From contig NZ_AUIX01000015.1 of assembly GCF_000423925.1 (NCBI RefSeq), positions 113,747 to 177,746 of the forward strand: a stretch of 64,000 nt of DNA. Reading direction: 5' to 3'. The stretch's first letter is position 1. The number at the start of each line of letters is the position of its first letter. Shown piece after piece: positions 26,647-39,257 of the stretch. The notes under the pieces are model-generated. The model was given only the letters and a program-made list of their open reading frames with translations, did no database searches and was not told where the DNA came from. The translations under genes and the position numbers were made by a program. Source of the stretch: Butyrivibrio sp. VCD2006. Its GTDB lineage: Bacteria; Bacillota; Clostridia; Lachnospirales; Lachnospiraceae.

Positions 26647-26751
26647 ATTCCCATAACCGGAAGGTTACTGAGCCTCGGTGCCCCCAGAGCCAAAGATATT
26701 GCCAAAAAGTAAGAAGAGGCCGAGGCTTAGTTACCTTTTGGATGGGGAATT
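26647..26751. repeat. Palindromic element, short relative of the 360-bp repeat
   Basis: The ends (ATTCCCATAACCGGAAGG and CCTTTTGGATGGGGAAT) are inverted, and GAGCCTCGG pairs with CCGAGGC. AGATATTGCCAAAA and AGAAGAGGCCGAGGCTTAG match the arms of the element at 50821. It lies just after copA and may end its transcript. Confidence 0.75.
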
Positions 26752-26905
26752 TTAGTGATTTAAAAAATACACTTTCTTCCTATTGATATCCACTCGTAAA
26801 TTTATTAAGATTTAATCTGTGTAATTGCGCGAGAAACTGCCTTATTGTGCAATTACACGGAGGAACAAAATTTTACAAAAAGAGAGGAACGAAAGGGGAA
26901 AAGGT

Positions 26906-29900
26906 ATGAAAAAAGGTAACACCTTAAGACGACTGTTAGTTGTACTAATGGTCATCTTTCTTTGCTTTGGCAATGCTACGCCTTTAGCAGTGCCGACTGT
27001 TATTCACGCGCAGGCAGCGTCTGTAAGTATCAGTCAGAAAAAAGCAAACCTTGTAATCGGTGAGACACTTCAGCTTAGTGTCAACGGTGCAAGCAAAGGC
27101 GTCAAATGGAAGACTTCAAATAAGAAAGTCGCATCAGTCTCCAGTTCTGGAGTGATAAAAGCTAAAAAGAAAGGAAAGGCCACAATTACTGCAATCGTTG
27201 GCAAGAAGAAATATACTTGCAAGGTTAAAGTTAAGATTGGCCTGTCTGAAAAAACAGTTGCACTTGGCAAGGGTGAGAGCAAGACGGTTTCACTTAAGGG
27301 TGCAAAAGCTAAATCTTTTAAATCCAAAAATACGGCAGTAGCAACAGTAACAAAGACAGGAATGATTACGGCTGTTAATGAAGGAACAGCTAAGATCGTC
27401 TGCACATCCAAGAGCGGTAAGAAATATTCCTGTAAAGTAAAGGTTACAGATCCTAAGATCAATAAGACCAGCACAACTATTCTTGTAGGTCAGAGCGAGC
27501 AGCTTTCAGTAAGCACATCACTTAGTGTAAGCTGGAAGTCATCAAAGACAAGCATTGCAACCGTTGATAAGAACGGTGTCGTTAAGGGTATCAAGTACGG
27601 CGATGCTAAGATCACAGCTACAGCAGGTTCTAAGTCATACTATTGTGATGTTCAGGTTAGATATGACAGCAATGTTATTCACACCATTAACTTTGATACA
27701 AATGGCGGAACACCTGCAACAATTGCACCTCAGCAGGTTCGCGGAAATGATAAGGTAACTCAGCCGGCTCCTCCATATATCACAGGAAAGAGCTTTGACG
27801 GATGGTATAAGGATGGTCAGAGATATGACTTCACAACACCTGTTGGTTCAAGCTTTACACTCGTTGCACGTTATTCGGATATATCAGATAACCTTACTGA
27901 TGATATAACAGATCTTGGTGATATTATTTATCTTCAGTCACAGGGAGTAATCAGGGCTAACTACAATAAGGGCGGCGTTGTCGGTGCTATCGATGGTAAG
28001 TTTACTCGTGAAACTGCTACAGATAAAGCTTCTGCAGCATCAGTGCTTAACCATGCTAAGAAAATCATTGCTGGAAGTAATGGCAACTTTAATGCCGATG
28101 CAGATAATATAACTGTTAAGCAGAACGATTCCGGAAACGGAGTAGAGAACTATTACAGTGTTAGCCAGGAGAAAAATGGAATTCCTGTAATAGGTAATGA
28201 GGTTATCCTTTCCACAAAGGCTAACGGTGAGGTAACTGGTCTGTTTAACAACTATGACGTTAAAATCAAGGATGTCAGCACAAGTACAAGTATAAATGAG
28301 GAAGCTGCAAAGACAGCAGCAATCAACAGCGTAAAAGCAGACGAAGCCCTTGGCGCATATATGGAAGAGCATGCAAATGAGACATATAGCAAAGAGGATC
28401 TGATCAACAAGTTCTGTGAATGCCTTGATACGGATGCAAGACTTGTCATTTATGTACCCGATGAGGGAGAAAATGCTGCGCCTGCACTTCTTTATGAAGT
28501 AACAGTTAAGGTGAACTATAACAAGGTAACAACTGCATCTGTAAGTGTTGATAACGATATCCTTATGGGTGCTGCAAGCGTTATCGGAGAGACAAGAGTA
28601 CTTGTTAACGAAGAAGGCGAAGATTCTTCAGTGGCAGAGACACCTGCAACTACTGAAGAAAATGCTACTCCTTCAGAGGATACTGCACAGACAGATGAGC
28701 AGCAGCCTGCAACTGAAGAGACAACAGAAGCAAGCAGCAACGCTGAAAATACTGAGGCCGCTGAAAATGCTTCAGATGATACAAATGTACAGCAGACTGA
28801 GGCAGAGACTCCTGTAGAAGAGCAGGTATCAGAGGAAGAGGCTTCTAACGTAAGCGAGGAAGCTGACGATACTAAGAAGTCAGAGGATGAGAATGCTGAG
28901 CAGGCTACAGAAGAGACACCTGTAGAAAATGCAGAAGAGGCACAGCCTAAGGATACAGAAAACGAACTTGCAGATCCTACTGCTACAACAGAGGAAGATG
29001 CTGAAACTCCTCTTGAGGAAAAAGAAGTAGAGCCTGCTGCAAGAAATCTTGATGTTGATGATGCAGCTCCTGTAGTTCCGCGTCTCGACAGAACCTACTA
29101 TATTTTTGCAAATGGTAGTGATGCAGGAACAGTTGATTTCGTTGTTGATCATCATGAAGGTGTATCTGTAAGTGCTAAGGATCACAGAGATGCAGATCGC
29201 AACATCGAAGTAACTAAGGATGGCGATAACTACAAGCTTTCAGATACTGTAAGAAACATCAAGTCACTTAAGGCTGATAAGGGAAGCTTCCTTTTCTACA
29301 AGTATCCTATAACACCCGGAAGCTTTGAGACATTTACAGAAGGTAACTTCAATACCAAGGCTGTTTCAGCTCATGCAAACATGGAAACAGTTTATGACTT
29401 CTACAAGAACGTTCTTGGAAGAGATTCCTTCGATGGTAATGGAGCAGAGATTAATGTGACATATGACTACTTCAATGCAGGAGTATGGAACACTAATTAC
29501 TACAATGCTTACTGGACATCAGATGATCAGCAGTTTGTTATCGGTAATGATGGTAACCTTGCAGACGGACTTGACGTTCTCGGACATGAGTTCACTCACG
29601 CTGTTGTAAACTATGTAGTTGGTAACGGAGGAGACAGAACTCTTACATACCATGGTGAGTCAGGTGCCATGAATGAGTCTTATGCTGATATCATGGGTAA
29701 CCTTATCGAAGGTAAGACCGGCGATGATCGCTGGCTCCTTGCTGAAGATACTGATGAGACCTTAAGAGATATGCTTAATCCTGAATCAAAGGGTGACATC
29801 GGACATTACAGCAATATTTATCGTGGAAATGAAGATAATGGCGGAGTACATTCAAACAGCGGTATCTTCAATAAGGCAGCAGCTCTTATGATGTCAGATT

Positions 29901-30661
29901 CAAGAACAGCAGATGTATCACGAGAGACTTGGGCTAAGTTATTCTACAATTCACTTTATGAGCTCGGAACAGATTCTAACTTCCTTGCAGGTAGAAGAGC
30001 TATCCTGTACGCAGCTAATAAGCTTGGCTTTACAGCTGATCAGACTCAGGCAATCAAGGATGCTTTCGATGCTGTTGGAATTACAGAGCTTAACGTAGTA
30101 CAGATCACTCTTACATGGGGTGAGACACCCAGAGACCTTGATTCACACCTTGTAAAGCTTAATCCGGAGAATCCTTCGGGCTCAAAGATCTTCCATGTTT
30201 ACTACCAGAATAAGACTTACAAGAAGGATGGAGAGTTGGCTGCAGATCTTGACTACGATGACACAACATCATTTGGTCCCGAGAATACAACTATCTACGA
30301 TATGACACCCGGTGTTTACTACTTCTTTGTACATGACTACACAACAAGAGACAGTGAGACATCAACAAAGATGGCACAGTCTAACGCAAGAGTTAAGATG
30401 TACAAGGCAGGTGAGCTTCAGAAGGATTACTTTGTATCACCTGATTCAGCAGGAACAATCTGGAATGTATGTAGAATAGAGGTTAAGGAAGACGGATCCG
30501 TAGAATTCACTGATAAGAATATCTACTCAGGCGGTAATGTACAGTATCCTTCAACCGCAGTTCTGAATGCTGATGGAGTAAATGGCAGCGAAAGTGATGA
30601 AGAGATTTCAGCACTTATGGATGAAGTAATCGCTGACATCGAGAACTCTGTAAAGGAATAA
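26906..30661 (+). CDS. Secreted M4 (thermolysin-family) metallopeptidase with Ig-like repeats
   Basis: This is a 1251-residue exported protein. ATG 26906 follows AAAGGGGAAAAGG. A signal peptide of about 38 residues ends near IHAQAAS. Three BIG2 Ig-like domains follow (about 40-255; each ends in KATITA-like strands), then one InlB/Listeria-type repeat (about 260-325, INFDTNGGTPATIAP to DGWYKDG). A PepSY/FTP-like propeptide spans about 340-560. An acidic Glu/Thr-rich linker runs to about 705. The peptidase has zinc motif HEFTH at 894-898, GAMNESYAD (third ligand Glu) and the catalytic His in VHSNSG near 982. A beta-rich C-terminal domain follows. It probably binds the cell surface and digests protein outside the cell. 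Confidence 0.9.
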   Translation: MKKGNTLRRLLVVLMVIFLCFGNATPLAVPTVIHAQAASVSISQKKANLVIGETLQLSVNGASKGVKWKTSNKKVASVSSSGVIKAKKKGKATITAIVGKKKYTCKVKVKIGLSEKTVALGKGESKTVSLKGAKAKSFKSKNTAVATVTKTGMITAVNEGTAKIVCTSKSGKKYSCKVKVTDPKINKTSTTILVGQSEQLSVSTSLSVSWKSSKTSIATVDKNGVVKGIKYGDAKITATAGSKSYYCDVQVRYDSNVIHTINFDTNGGTPATIAPQQVRGNDKVTQPAPPYITGKSFDGWYKDGQRYDFTTPVGSSFTLVARYSDISDNLTDDITDLGDIIYLQSQGVIRANYNKGGVVGAIDGKFTRETATDKASAASVLNHAKKIIAGSNGNFNADADNITVKQNDSGNGVENYYSVSQEKNGIPVIGNEVILSTKANGEVTGLFNNYDVKIKDVSTSTSINEEAAKTAAINSVKADEALGAYMEEHANETYSKEDLINKFCECLDTDARLVIYVPDEGENAAPALLYEVTVKVNYNKVTTASVSVDNDILMGAASVIGETRVLVNEEGEDSSVAETPATTEENATPSEDTAQTDEQQPATEETTEASSNAENTEAAENASDDTNVQQTEAETPVEEQVSEEEASNVSEEADDTKKSEDENAEQATEETPVENAEEAQPKDTENELADPTATTEEDAETPLEEKEVEPAARNLDVDDAAPVVPRLDRTYYIFANGSDAGTVDFVVDHHEGVSVSAKDHRDADRNIEVTKDGDNYKLSDTVRNIKSLKADKGSFLFYKYPITPGSFETFTEGNFNTKAVSAHANMETVYDFYKNVLGRDSFDGNGAEINVTYDYFNAGVWNTNYYNAYWTSDDQQFVIGNDGNLADGLDVLGHEFTHAVVNYVVGNGGDRTLTYHGESGAMNESYADIMGNLIEGKTGDDRWLLAEDTDETLRDMLNPESKGDIGHYSNIYRGNEDNGGVHSNSGIFNKAAALMMSDSRTADVSRETWAKLFYNSLYELGTDSNFLAGRRAILYAANKLGFTADQTQAIKDAFDAVGITELNVVQITLTWGETPRDLDSHLVKLNPENPSGSKIFHVYYQNKTYKKDGELAADLDYDDTTSFGPENTTIYDMTPGVYYFFVHDYTTRDSETSTKMAQSNARVKMYKAGELQKDYFVSPDSAGTIWNVCRIEVKEDGSVEFTDKNIYSGGNVQYPSTAVLNADGVNGSESDEEISALMDEVIADIENSVKE

Positions 30662-30710
30662 TTATTGATTCCTGACTATTCATCATGGCTTGGAATTTTA
30701 ATTAAACTTC

Positions 30711-30750
30711 AAACTCCTCTCAATGTGTTTTGCATTGAGGGGAGTTTTTA
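30711..30750 (+). terminator. Rho-independent terminator
   Basis: AAACTCCTCTCAATG pairs with CATTGAGGGGAGTTT (one wobble) on a 7-base loop, then TTT. Confidence 0.9.
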
Positions 30751-30860
30751 TATTATGAAAATACTTTCAAGGGCTGTAAGAGCACTTTGAAAAGCAAATT
30801 CTTAAGAAAAACTTAATCTTGATTAAATACGCAATATATGCGCAGTAGAAGCAATTTGTG

Positions 30861-34189
<3,329 letters not shown>

Positions 34190-34245
34190 TGTTCTGTTAA
34201 AAGCATTTAGAAAGAATTTGATTTACAAACTATATAGAAGTACAA

Positions 34246-34284
34246 AACAGGTCCTACTCCGAAAGGGGTAGGATCTGTTTTTTT
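34246..34284 (+). terminator. Rho-independent terminator
   Basis: AACAGGTCCTACTCC pairs with GGGGTAGGATCTGTT on a GAAA loop, then T-run. It ends the xylanase gene. Confidence 0.92.
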
Positions 34285-34308
34285 ATTTAATAACTAAAAC
34301 TTTACATA

Positions 34309-34345
34309 CCCGAAAGTGCTCTAAGCCTCTGTCTCTTTTGGATAT
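34309..34345. repeat. Possible degenerate end of the 360-bp repeat family
   Basis: CATACCCGAAAGTGCTCTAA with CCTCTGTCTCTT resembles the left end of the element at 50821 (CATACCCAAAAGGCACTAGG with CTTCGGCCTCTT). The match is short and imperfect. Confidence 0.3.
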
Positions 34346-34381
34346 GCTGCTTTTTGTAATAATGTCTGCAATGTTTGCAGC

Positions 34382-34507
34382 AAGCCCGGAAGTGGTCTTG
34401 GACTTTATATATCCAAAAAGCTCATGGAGAAGATGGGCGGAGAGATTTTTTCATCTATTGATGGCGGAGATATCAGTATTACGCTGGTGCTCCACAGGGT
34501 GAGATGA
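34382..34507 (+). pseudogene. Remnant of a sensor histidine kinase C-terminus
   Basis: The frame beginning KPGSGLGLYISKKLMEKMGG is the G2 box and following helix of a HATPase domain, continuing to a stop at 34505. Nothing upstream continues the kinase, and there is no start. It is a 42-codon orphan fragment, probably left by deletion, near a repeat-like sequence at 34309. Confidence 0.7.
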
Positions 34508-34568
34508 ATGGAAAAGGATAGAGGTTTACGATAGAGTTTTTGCCTAATAAAAATTTTGAAATCTAATA

Positions 34569-34597
34569 TTGACATAATAATGTCACTGTACTAACCT
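34569..34597 (+). promoter_or_regulatory. Probable promoter of the metG T-box transcript
   Basis: TTGACA at 34569-34574 is a perfect -35. A -10 in TACTAACCT near 34589-34597 is only partly matched. Transcription would begin just before the T-box stem I. Confidence 0.5.
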
Positions 34598-34611
34598 ATG
34601 AAAAAGGCTGT

Positions 34612-34978
34612 GAAGGGAAAGAGTAGGTTGTTTGGAGCTTTACAGAGAGTCGGCGTTTGGTGAGAGCCGGTGAGCAAGGAACGTCTGAACATGGTCCTGG
34701 AGCTGCGTACCGAGGTGAAAACTTAGGCTACGACGGGTGCGCCCGTTACAGTGCTAGACTATCGATAGGGAGATGCCATCAGCGAAGCTGATTATAATGC
34801 ATCGACAGTATTGCCGCCGACTGAAAGGGAGGGGGCGACACAAGCAGATCATTTCCCGTCCGTAGTTGATAAGGCTCATATCGTGAGGTGTGAGTGAATT
34901 AGGGTGGTAACACGAAGCTTATAGCTCTCGTCCCTGAATTTAATTTCAGAGAGGAGGGCTTTTTTATTATCGTAAATG
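34612..34978 (+). promoter_or_regulatory. T-box riboswitch (methionine) upstream of metG
   Basis: Stem I features are visible: CAGAGAGTCGG, GGTGAGAGCCGG and the end GACGGGTGCGCCCGTTACAG. The specifier is probably ATG at 34691-34693 in GAACATGGTCC, matching methionine. The T-box AGGGTGGTAACACG near 34902-34915 offers TGGT to pair with an ACCA tRNA end. A terminator follows with CTCTCGTCCCTG, CAGAGAGGAGGGC and a T-run at about 34969-34975. Uncharged tRNA-Met would favour antitermination and metG expression. Confidence 0.92.
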
Positions 34979-35084
34979 GCTGATCGATGATAAAGTTCGC
35001 GTCTCTCGGGATACTATCCAGTATTTCCGGTGCGAAAGACCTCCGCTCAACACAGTTTCATGTTGCAAAAGGAGGTAATGATTT

Positions 35085-36887
35085 ATGAAGAGAAACATTT
35101 TAATCGGAGGGGCATGGCCCTATGCAAACGGATCACTGCACATTGGACACATAGCAGGATTATTGCCGGGGGATGTACTGGCAAGGTATCACAGAGCTAT
35201 AGGTGATAAGGTATATTTTGTGTCCGGAAGTGACTGCCACGGGACACCTGTGGCAATCCGCGCGAAGTCAGAAGGAAAGTCACCAAAGGAAATCAGTGAT
35301 CATTATCATGAGGAGTTTGTGGATGCTTTCAATCGTCTGGGATTTAGCTATGACTGCTACACCAAGACATCATCAGAAGAGCATAAGAGTTTTATTCAGG
35401 ATTTCCACAGAAAACTTTATGAGAGTGAATATATTTATGAAAAGGAGACTCCGCAGGCATACTGTGAGCACTGTGAGACTTTTCTTGCTGACAGATTTGT
35501 AACAGGAATCTGCCCCAAGTGCGGAGAACCTGCCAGGGGAGATCAGTGTGATCTCTGCGGTACAGTTCTTGATCCGGAGAGTCTTAAGGAGCCTATCTGT
35601 GCTGTCTGTAAGAACCCGGTGACATTCCGGGATTCGAAACACCTTTATATTGCCATTTCCAAACTTGAAAAACAGCTTCGTAACCTTGTGGATAATGGTA
35701 AGGATTGGCGTAAGAATGCAATAGCTTTTACAAACCGCTATATTGATGAAGGGCTTCGGGACAGAGCACTGACAAGAGACCTTGATTGGGGAATTCCTGT
35801 TCCCAAGGAAGGCTATGAGAATAAATCAATATACATCTGGGCTGAGAACGTGCTTGGATATCTGTCTGCTGCGAAGGTTGCGGCAGATAGAAGAGGTGAG
35901 AGCTTTGAAGAGCTTTTTGGAGTAGATGGTAAGGATGCCTTCAATAGTACTGATGAGAATATTGAATCCGGTAGTAAATGTGGCTTTATAGAGCGGAGTA
36001 TAAAACACTACTATGTACATGGAAAGGACAATATTCCCTTCCACACAATTATTCTTCCGGCGCTGCTTATCGCCCATGGCGCAGGTTACCATCTTCCTGA
36101 TCAGATTGTTTCAAGTGAGTACCTTACACTTGAGGGAAGGAAGATTTCCACAAGCCAGAACTATGCAATCTGGGTTAAGGACCTTCTTGATAAATATGAT
36201 CCTGACTCTCTTCGATACTACTTCCTTGCCAATGGACCTGAGAAAAAGGATGCAGATTTTTCATGGACGGAATATGTGAATAATCACAATGGTGAGCTCC
36301 TTGGCGCTTACGGCAATTTTGTGAATAGAAGTCTTGCGTTTATAAACAAGTATTTTGACGGTGTTGTGCCTGAGAGGAAGAATTCAGATGATGGTGTTAA
36401 TAGAGTAGAAGCTTATGAGGGAAATAAAGTTACAGATGGTTCAGAAGAAGTGACCTGTGACAATTCAAAAGAAAAGACTGGTAGTGTTAAAGGTGATTGG
36501 AATAGAGTTTTGGATGATCTTTTTACCTCTACAGGTCAGAGAATTGAAAAAGGGAATTTCAAGGACGCAATTGAGGGAATCTTTGAAGTGGTTCGAAGGG
36601 CCAACAAGTTTTTTGATGACGAGGAGCCCTGGAAGACAAGAACAAATGATGATGCAGCTTGCAGAGATACGTTGTATCAGTGCGTGCAGATTATTGCTAA
36701 TCTTGCAGTTCTTCTTGCACCCTTCCTTCCTTTCTCTTCCGAGAAGGTATGTAACTGGCTAGGGATTTCTGGTGAGTGGGAATTTAAGAAGGTTCCTGCT
36801 GGATACAGACTTCCCAAGATTCAGATATTGTTTGAGAGACTTGATAAATCAGTAATTGAGGAGGAGAGGGGTAAACTGAGCCTTTAA
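35085..36887 (+). CDS. metG: Methionine--tRNA ligase
   Basis: This is a 600-residue cytoplasmic class Ia synthetase that charges tRNA-Met. AAAGGAGG precedes the ATG. HIGH appears as LHIGHIAG at 18-25, and the KMSKS loop is GRKISTSQ. The connective peptide has a two-knuckle zinc arrangement (CEHC, CPKC, CDLC, CAVC), so it belongs to the four-Cys-pair type. The C-terminal dimerisation domain found in longer MetRS is absent. A variable hydrophilic insert lies at about 430-465. It is controlled by the upstream Met T-box. Confidence 0.95.
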   Translation: MKRNILIGGAWPYANGSLHIGHIAGLLPGDVLARYHRAIGDKVYFVSGSDCHGTPVAIRAKSEGKSPKEISDHYHEEFVDAFNRLGFSYDCYTKTSSEEHKSFIQDFHRKLYESEYIYEKETPQAYCEHCETFLADRFVTGICPKCGEPARGDQCDLCGTVLDPESLKEPICAVCKNPVTFRDSKHLYIAISKLEKQLRNLVDNGKDWRKNAIAFTNRYIDEGLRDRALTRDLDWGIPVPKEGYENKSIYIWAENVLGYLSAAKVAADRRGESFEELFGVDGKDAFNSTDENIESGSKCGFIERSIKHYYVHGKDNIPFHTIILPALLIAHGAGYHLPDQIVSSEYLTLEGRKISTSQNYAIWVKDLLDKYDPDSLRYYFLANGPEKKDADFSWTEYVNNHNGELLGAYGNFVNRSLAFINKYFDGVVPERKNSDDGVNRVEAYEGNKVTDGSEEVTCDNSKEKTGSVKGDWNRVLDDLFTSTGQRIEKGNFKDAIEGIFEVVRRANKFFDDEEPWKTRTNDDAACRDTLYQCVQIIANLAVLLAPFLPFSSEKVCNWLGISGEWEFKKVPAGYRLPKIQILFERLDKSVIEEERGKLSL

Positions 36888-37279
36888 TATGTTGGCAAGC
36901 TTAGTGTTCTGGTTATTTGAATGGACTAATTATTTATGTGAAATAAGATATAATGAGTATCGACATGAGAAACGATAATTAACAATATGGCAATAGAAGC
37001 AGCAATAAAGCGATAAAATAAAAACGGAGTAGTCATAAAGATTACTCCGTTTTTGTTTTTTATGCTATTATCATAAACAGAGAAGATATTTTACCAGACA
37101 TTTTTACAAGGTGTTTTGCGATTTTCACCTATCAATAATGGCCATGACTATGGACAACCTTCACCTGCTCTGTCTGATTTGTTCGCGCCGGCAGGCATGT
37201 GAATGCTAAAGTAGCCTCCTGCGTTTGGAGGTTAATAGGATTAGGTAGTAAACATAATCGCAATATAGGGAACATGGGT
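36888..37279 (+). other. Intergenic region with terminator and hairpins
   Basis: Besides the terminator at 37021, CCTCC and GGAGG near 37215-37231 form a small hairpin, and TATAAT at 36949-36954 could be a -10 box. No gene-length frame is seen. Confidence 0.4.
37021..37056 (+). terminator. Rho-independent terminator
   Basis: AACGGAGTA pairs with TACTCCGTT around an 11-base loop, then TTTGTTTTT. Confidence 0.85.
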
Positions 37280-37301
37280 ATGAAAAAAAATAAAGTGGAC
37301 T

Positions 37302-39209
37302 ATGCGCCAGGCCATTCTAGGGCTGGTCATCTTGTGTACGCTCTTTGCAATTATTACTCAGACAGTGGTGTTTGAGGTGGTGTCGAGGCAGCAGATTCGT
37401 GGGGAGAGTTTGCTTAATAATGATGAGACACTTCAGCGCATTGAGACGGAACTCAATTCCTATATTCATGGCATTATTGTCAAAATGCAGACCATTTACA
37501 ATGAAAAGCAGCTTGTCTATGACATGAGACATGCAGATAAAAAGCACAAGAAACGCACGGATCATTACTGGGATGCGTGGCACATTTCTGAGAAACGCTT
37601 TGATGCATCGGATCAGCTCCTTGCCATGTATATCTATGACAATAATGATAATCTTGTAAGTTCCTTTAGAAAACAGCCATACAATTATTCATATGATCTT
37701 TATAAAACTGAGCAATACGTCAACATAGCACACCTGAAAAGTTTCCTTGATTCAGAAGACTATGCGGTTGTTCTGTCAGGTTATCACAACGAAGAGGCAG
37801 ATCAGGATGTGGTCAGATTCATGATGAAGCTCCACACATATGATGGTGACAAATCTCAGTTTGGTTACTACATCTGTGACTTTGGATCACTGAATATAGC
37901 TGATATCATGAGCAAATATATCTCATCAAGAGATGTGTACGTGTGGTTGCAGCCCCAGGGAGATGCAGCAATCGCACAGGTGGGAAATACCACAAAAGAA
38001 GAAAGTAAGCTGTTTACTGGATTATCTAAGATGATTGCAACTTCCTCAGAGGAATTCCCTGAGTTTGAGGATGAGTATGGAGCTTTTTACTTAAACAGCA
38101 GACCTTCTGAAAAATACAATCTTCACATTGTGATGCTTACGCCACAGTCTCTTATGATGCATACACAAAGTGCATTGGCAAGAACGCTGACATTCATTGC
38201 GATTTTTATTATTCTTGGAACTCTTTTTTTGGGAATTCTTATGTCGGAATATATCTACAGACCGATGGCACAGCTCAACAAGACAATCAAGAAGATCAAA
38301 AACGGAAATACTGATCTTAGGGCGAAAACCGATGGCTGGAGTGAAGAACTTAAGGTCATGGGTGAGGAATTCAACGAGATGCTTGACCGAATGCAGCAGA
38401 TGGTCAAGGAGGAATATGAGGCAAAGGTTTTCATGGAACGCACACAGTACAAGGTGCTACAGGCTCAGGTTAATCCGCATTTCCTGTACAATACTTTGGA
38501 CACCATGAGCGGAATTGCGGCATCTCAGGATTGCACTTTGGTGAGCGGACTCTGCCAGTCACTGTCTGCGATTTTCAGATATAGTCTAAATATCTCGGAT
38601 ACACAGTCGACGCTGCAGCAGGAAATGGCCCATGTAAGAAACTATCTATATGTAATGGATGTGCGAAATGGTAATACAGTAAAGTACACCTATCAGATAG
38701 ATTCCGATACACTTGATGACAATATTCCAAGGATCACCCTGCAGCCTATTGTTGAAAATGCGTTGCAGCACGGGCTTCGCAATACCAGAAGGAAAGACAA
38801 GGAGCTAATCATCTCATCAAAGCATGAAAACGATAAGCTTGTGATAACAATAGAAGATAACGGTGCAGGCATGGATGCCGCGGCAATGAATGAGCAGCTT
38901 GAAAAGGCTGACATCGGCAGAATTGAGCTGGGACGGTCTATTGGGGTTATGAATGTAAACGCTCGTGTTAAGGATGTTTACGGTGCCGGATATGGAATTC
39001 ATTATGAAAGCATTCCGGGTGAGGGGACAAAGGTAACAATCGTTCTTCCTATCGTCAGAGAAGGCGAAGATGAGCAGCGGATAGGTGAGACTATCATAGC
39101 AGCGAAGAGTGAGCAGGAAATAGCTGCAAAAAACGAGCATGTGATGACAGCAAAGAACGAGAAGGGAAAAGCTGTAAAGAATGAGAGCGTTATTGAGACA
39201 CCTGCATAA
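37302..39209 (+). CDS. YesM-type sensor histidine kinase
   Basis: This is a 635-residue membrane kinase. TM1 is at about 4-25, an extracytoplasmic sensor of about 260 residues follows, then TM2 (about 290-315), HAMP, a His_kinase domain with His393 in QVNPHFLYNTLD, and HATPase with IEDNGAGMD. The C-terminal 35 residues are a repetitive Lys/Glu tail (AAKSEQEIAAKNEHVMTAKNE). The start is doubtful: ATG 37280 is in another frame, and one base fewer in the A8 run at 37283-37290 would give MKKIKWTMRQAIL as the N-terminus. The partner regulator starts 48 bases downstream. Confidence 0.9.
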   Translation: MRQAILGLVILCTLFAIITQTVVFEVVSRQQIRGESLLNNDETLQRIETELNSYIHGIIVKMQTIYNEKQLVYDMRHADKKHKKRTDHYWDAWHISEKRFDASDQLLAMYIYDNNDNLVSSFRKQPYNYSYDLYKTEQYVNIAHLKSFLDSEDYAVVLSGYHNEEADQDVVRFMMKLHTYDGDKSQFGYYICDFGSLNIADIMSKYISSRDVYVWLQPQGDAAIAQVGNTTKEESKLFTGLSKMIATSSEEFPEFEDEYGAFYLNSRPSEKYNLHIVMLTPQSLMMHTQSALARTLTFIAIFIILGTLFLGILMSEYIYRPMAQLNKTIKKIKNGNTDLRAKTDGWSEELKVMGEEFNEMLDRMQQMVKEEYEAKVFMERTQYKVLQAQVNPHFLYNTLDTMSGIAASQDCTLVSGLCQSLSAIFRYSLNISDTQSTLQQEMAHVRNYLYVMDVRNGNTVKYTYQIDSDTLDDNIPRITLQPIVENALQHGLRNTRRKDKELIISSKHENDKLVITIEDNGAGMDAAAMNEQLEKADIGRIELGRSIGVMNVNARVKDVYGAGYGIHYESIPGEGTKVTIVLPIVREGEDEQRIGETIIAAKSEQEIAAKNEHVMTAKNEKGKAVKNESVIETPA

Positions 39210-39257
39210 GAAGTAAAAATGGCAACTTAGTTTGAACATAATATAGGGAGGTATAAA

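Noticed and set aside
28880..29185. Minus-strand ORF inside the metallopeptidase gene
   Set aside because: It mirrors the acidic linker, giving a Cys/Phe-rich low-complexity translation.
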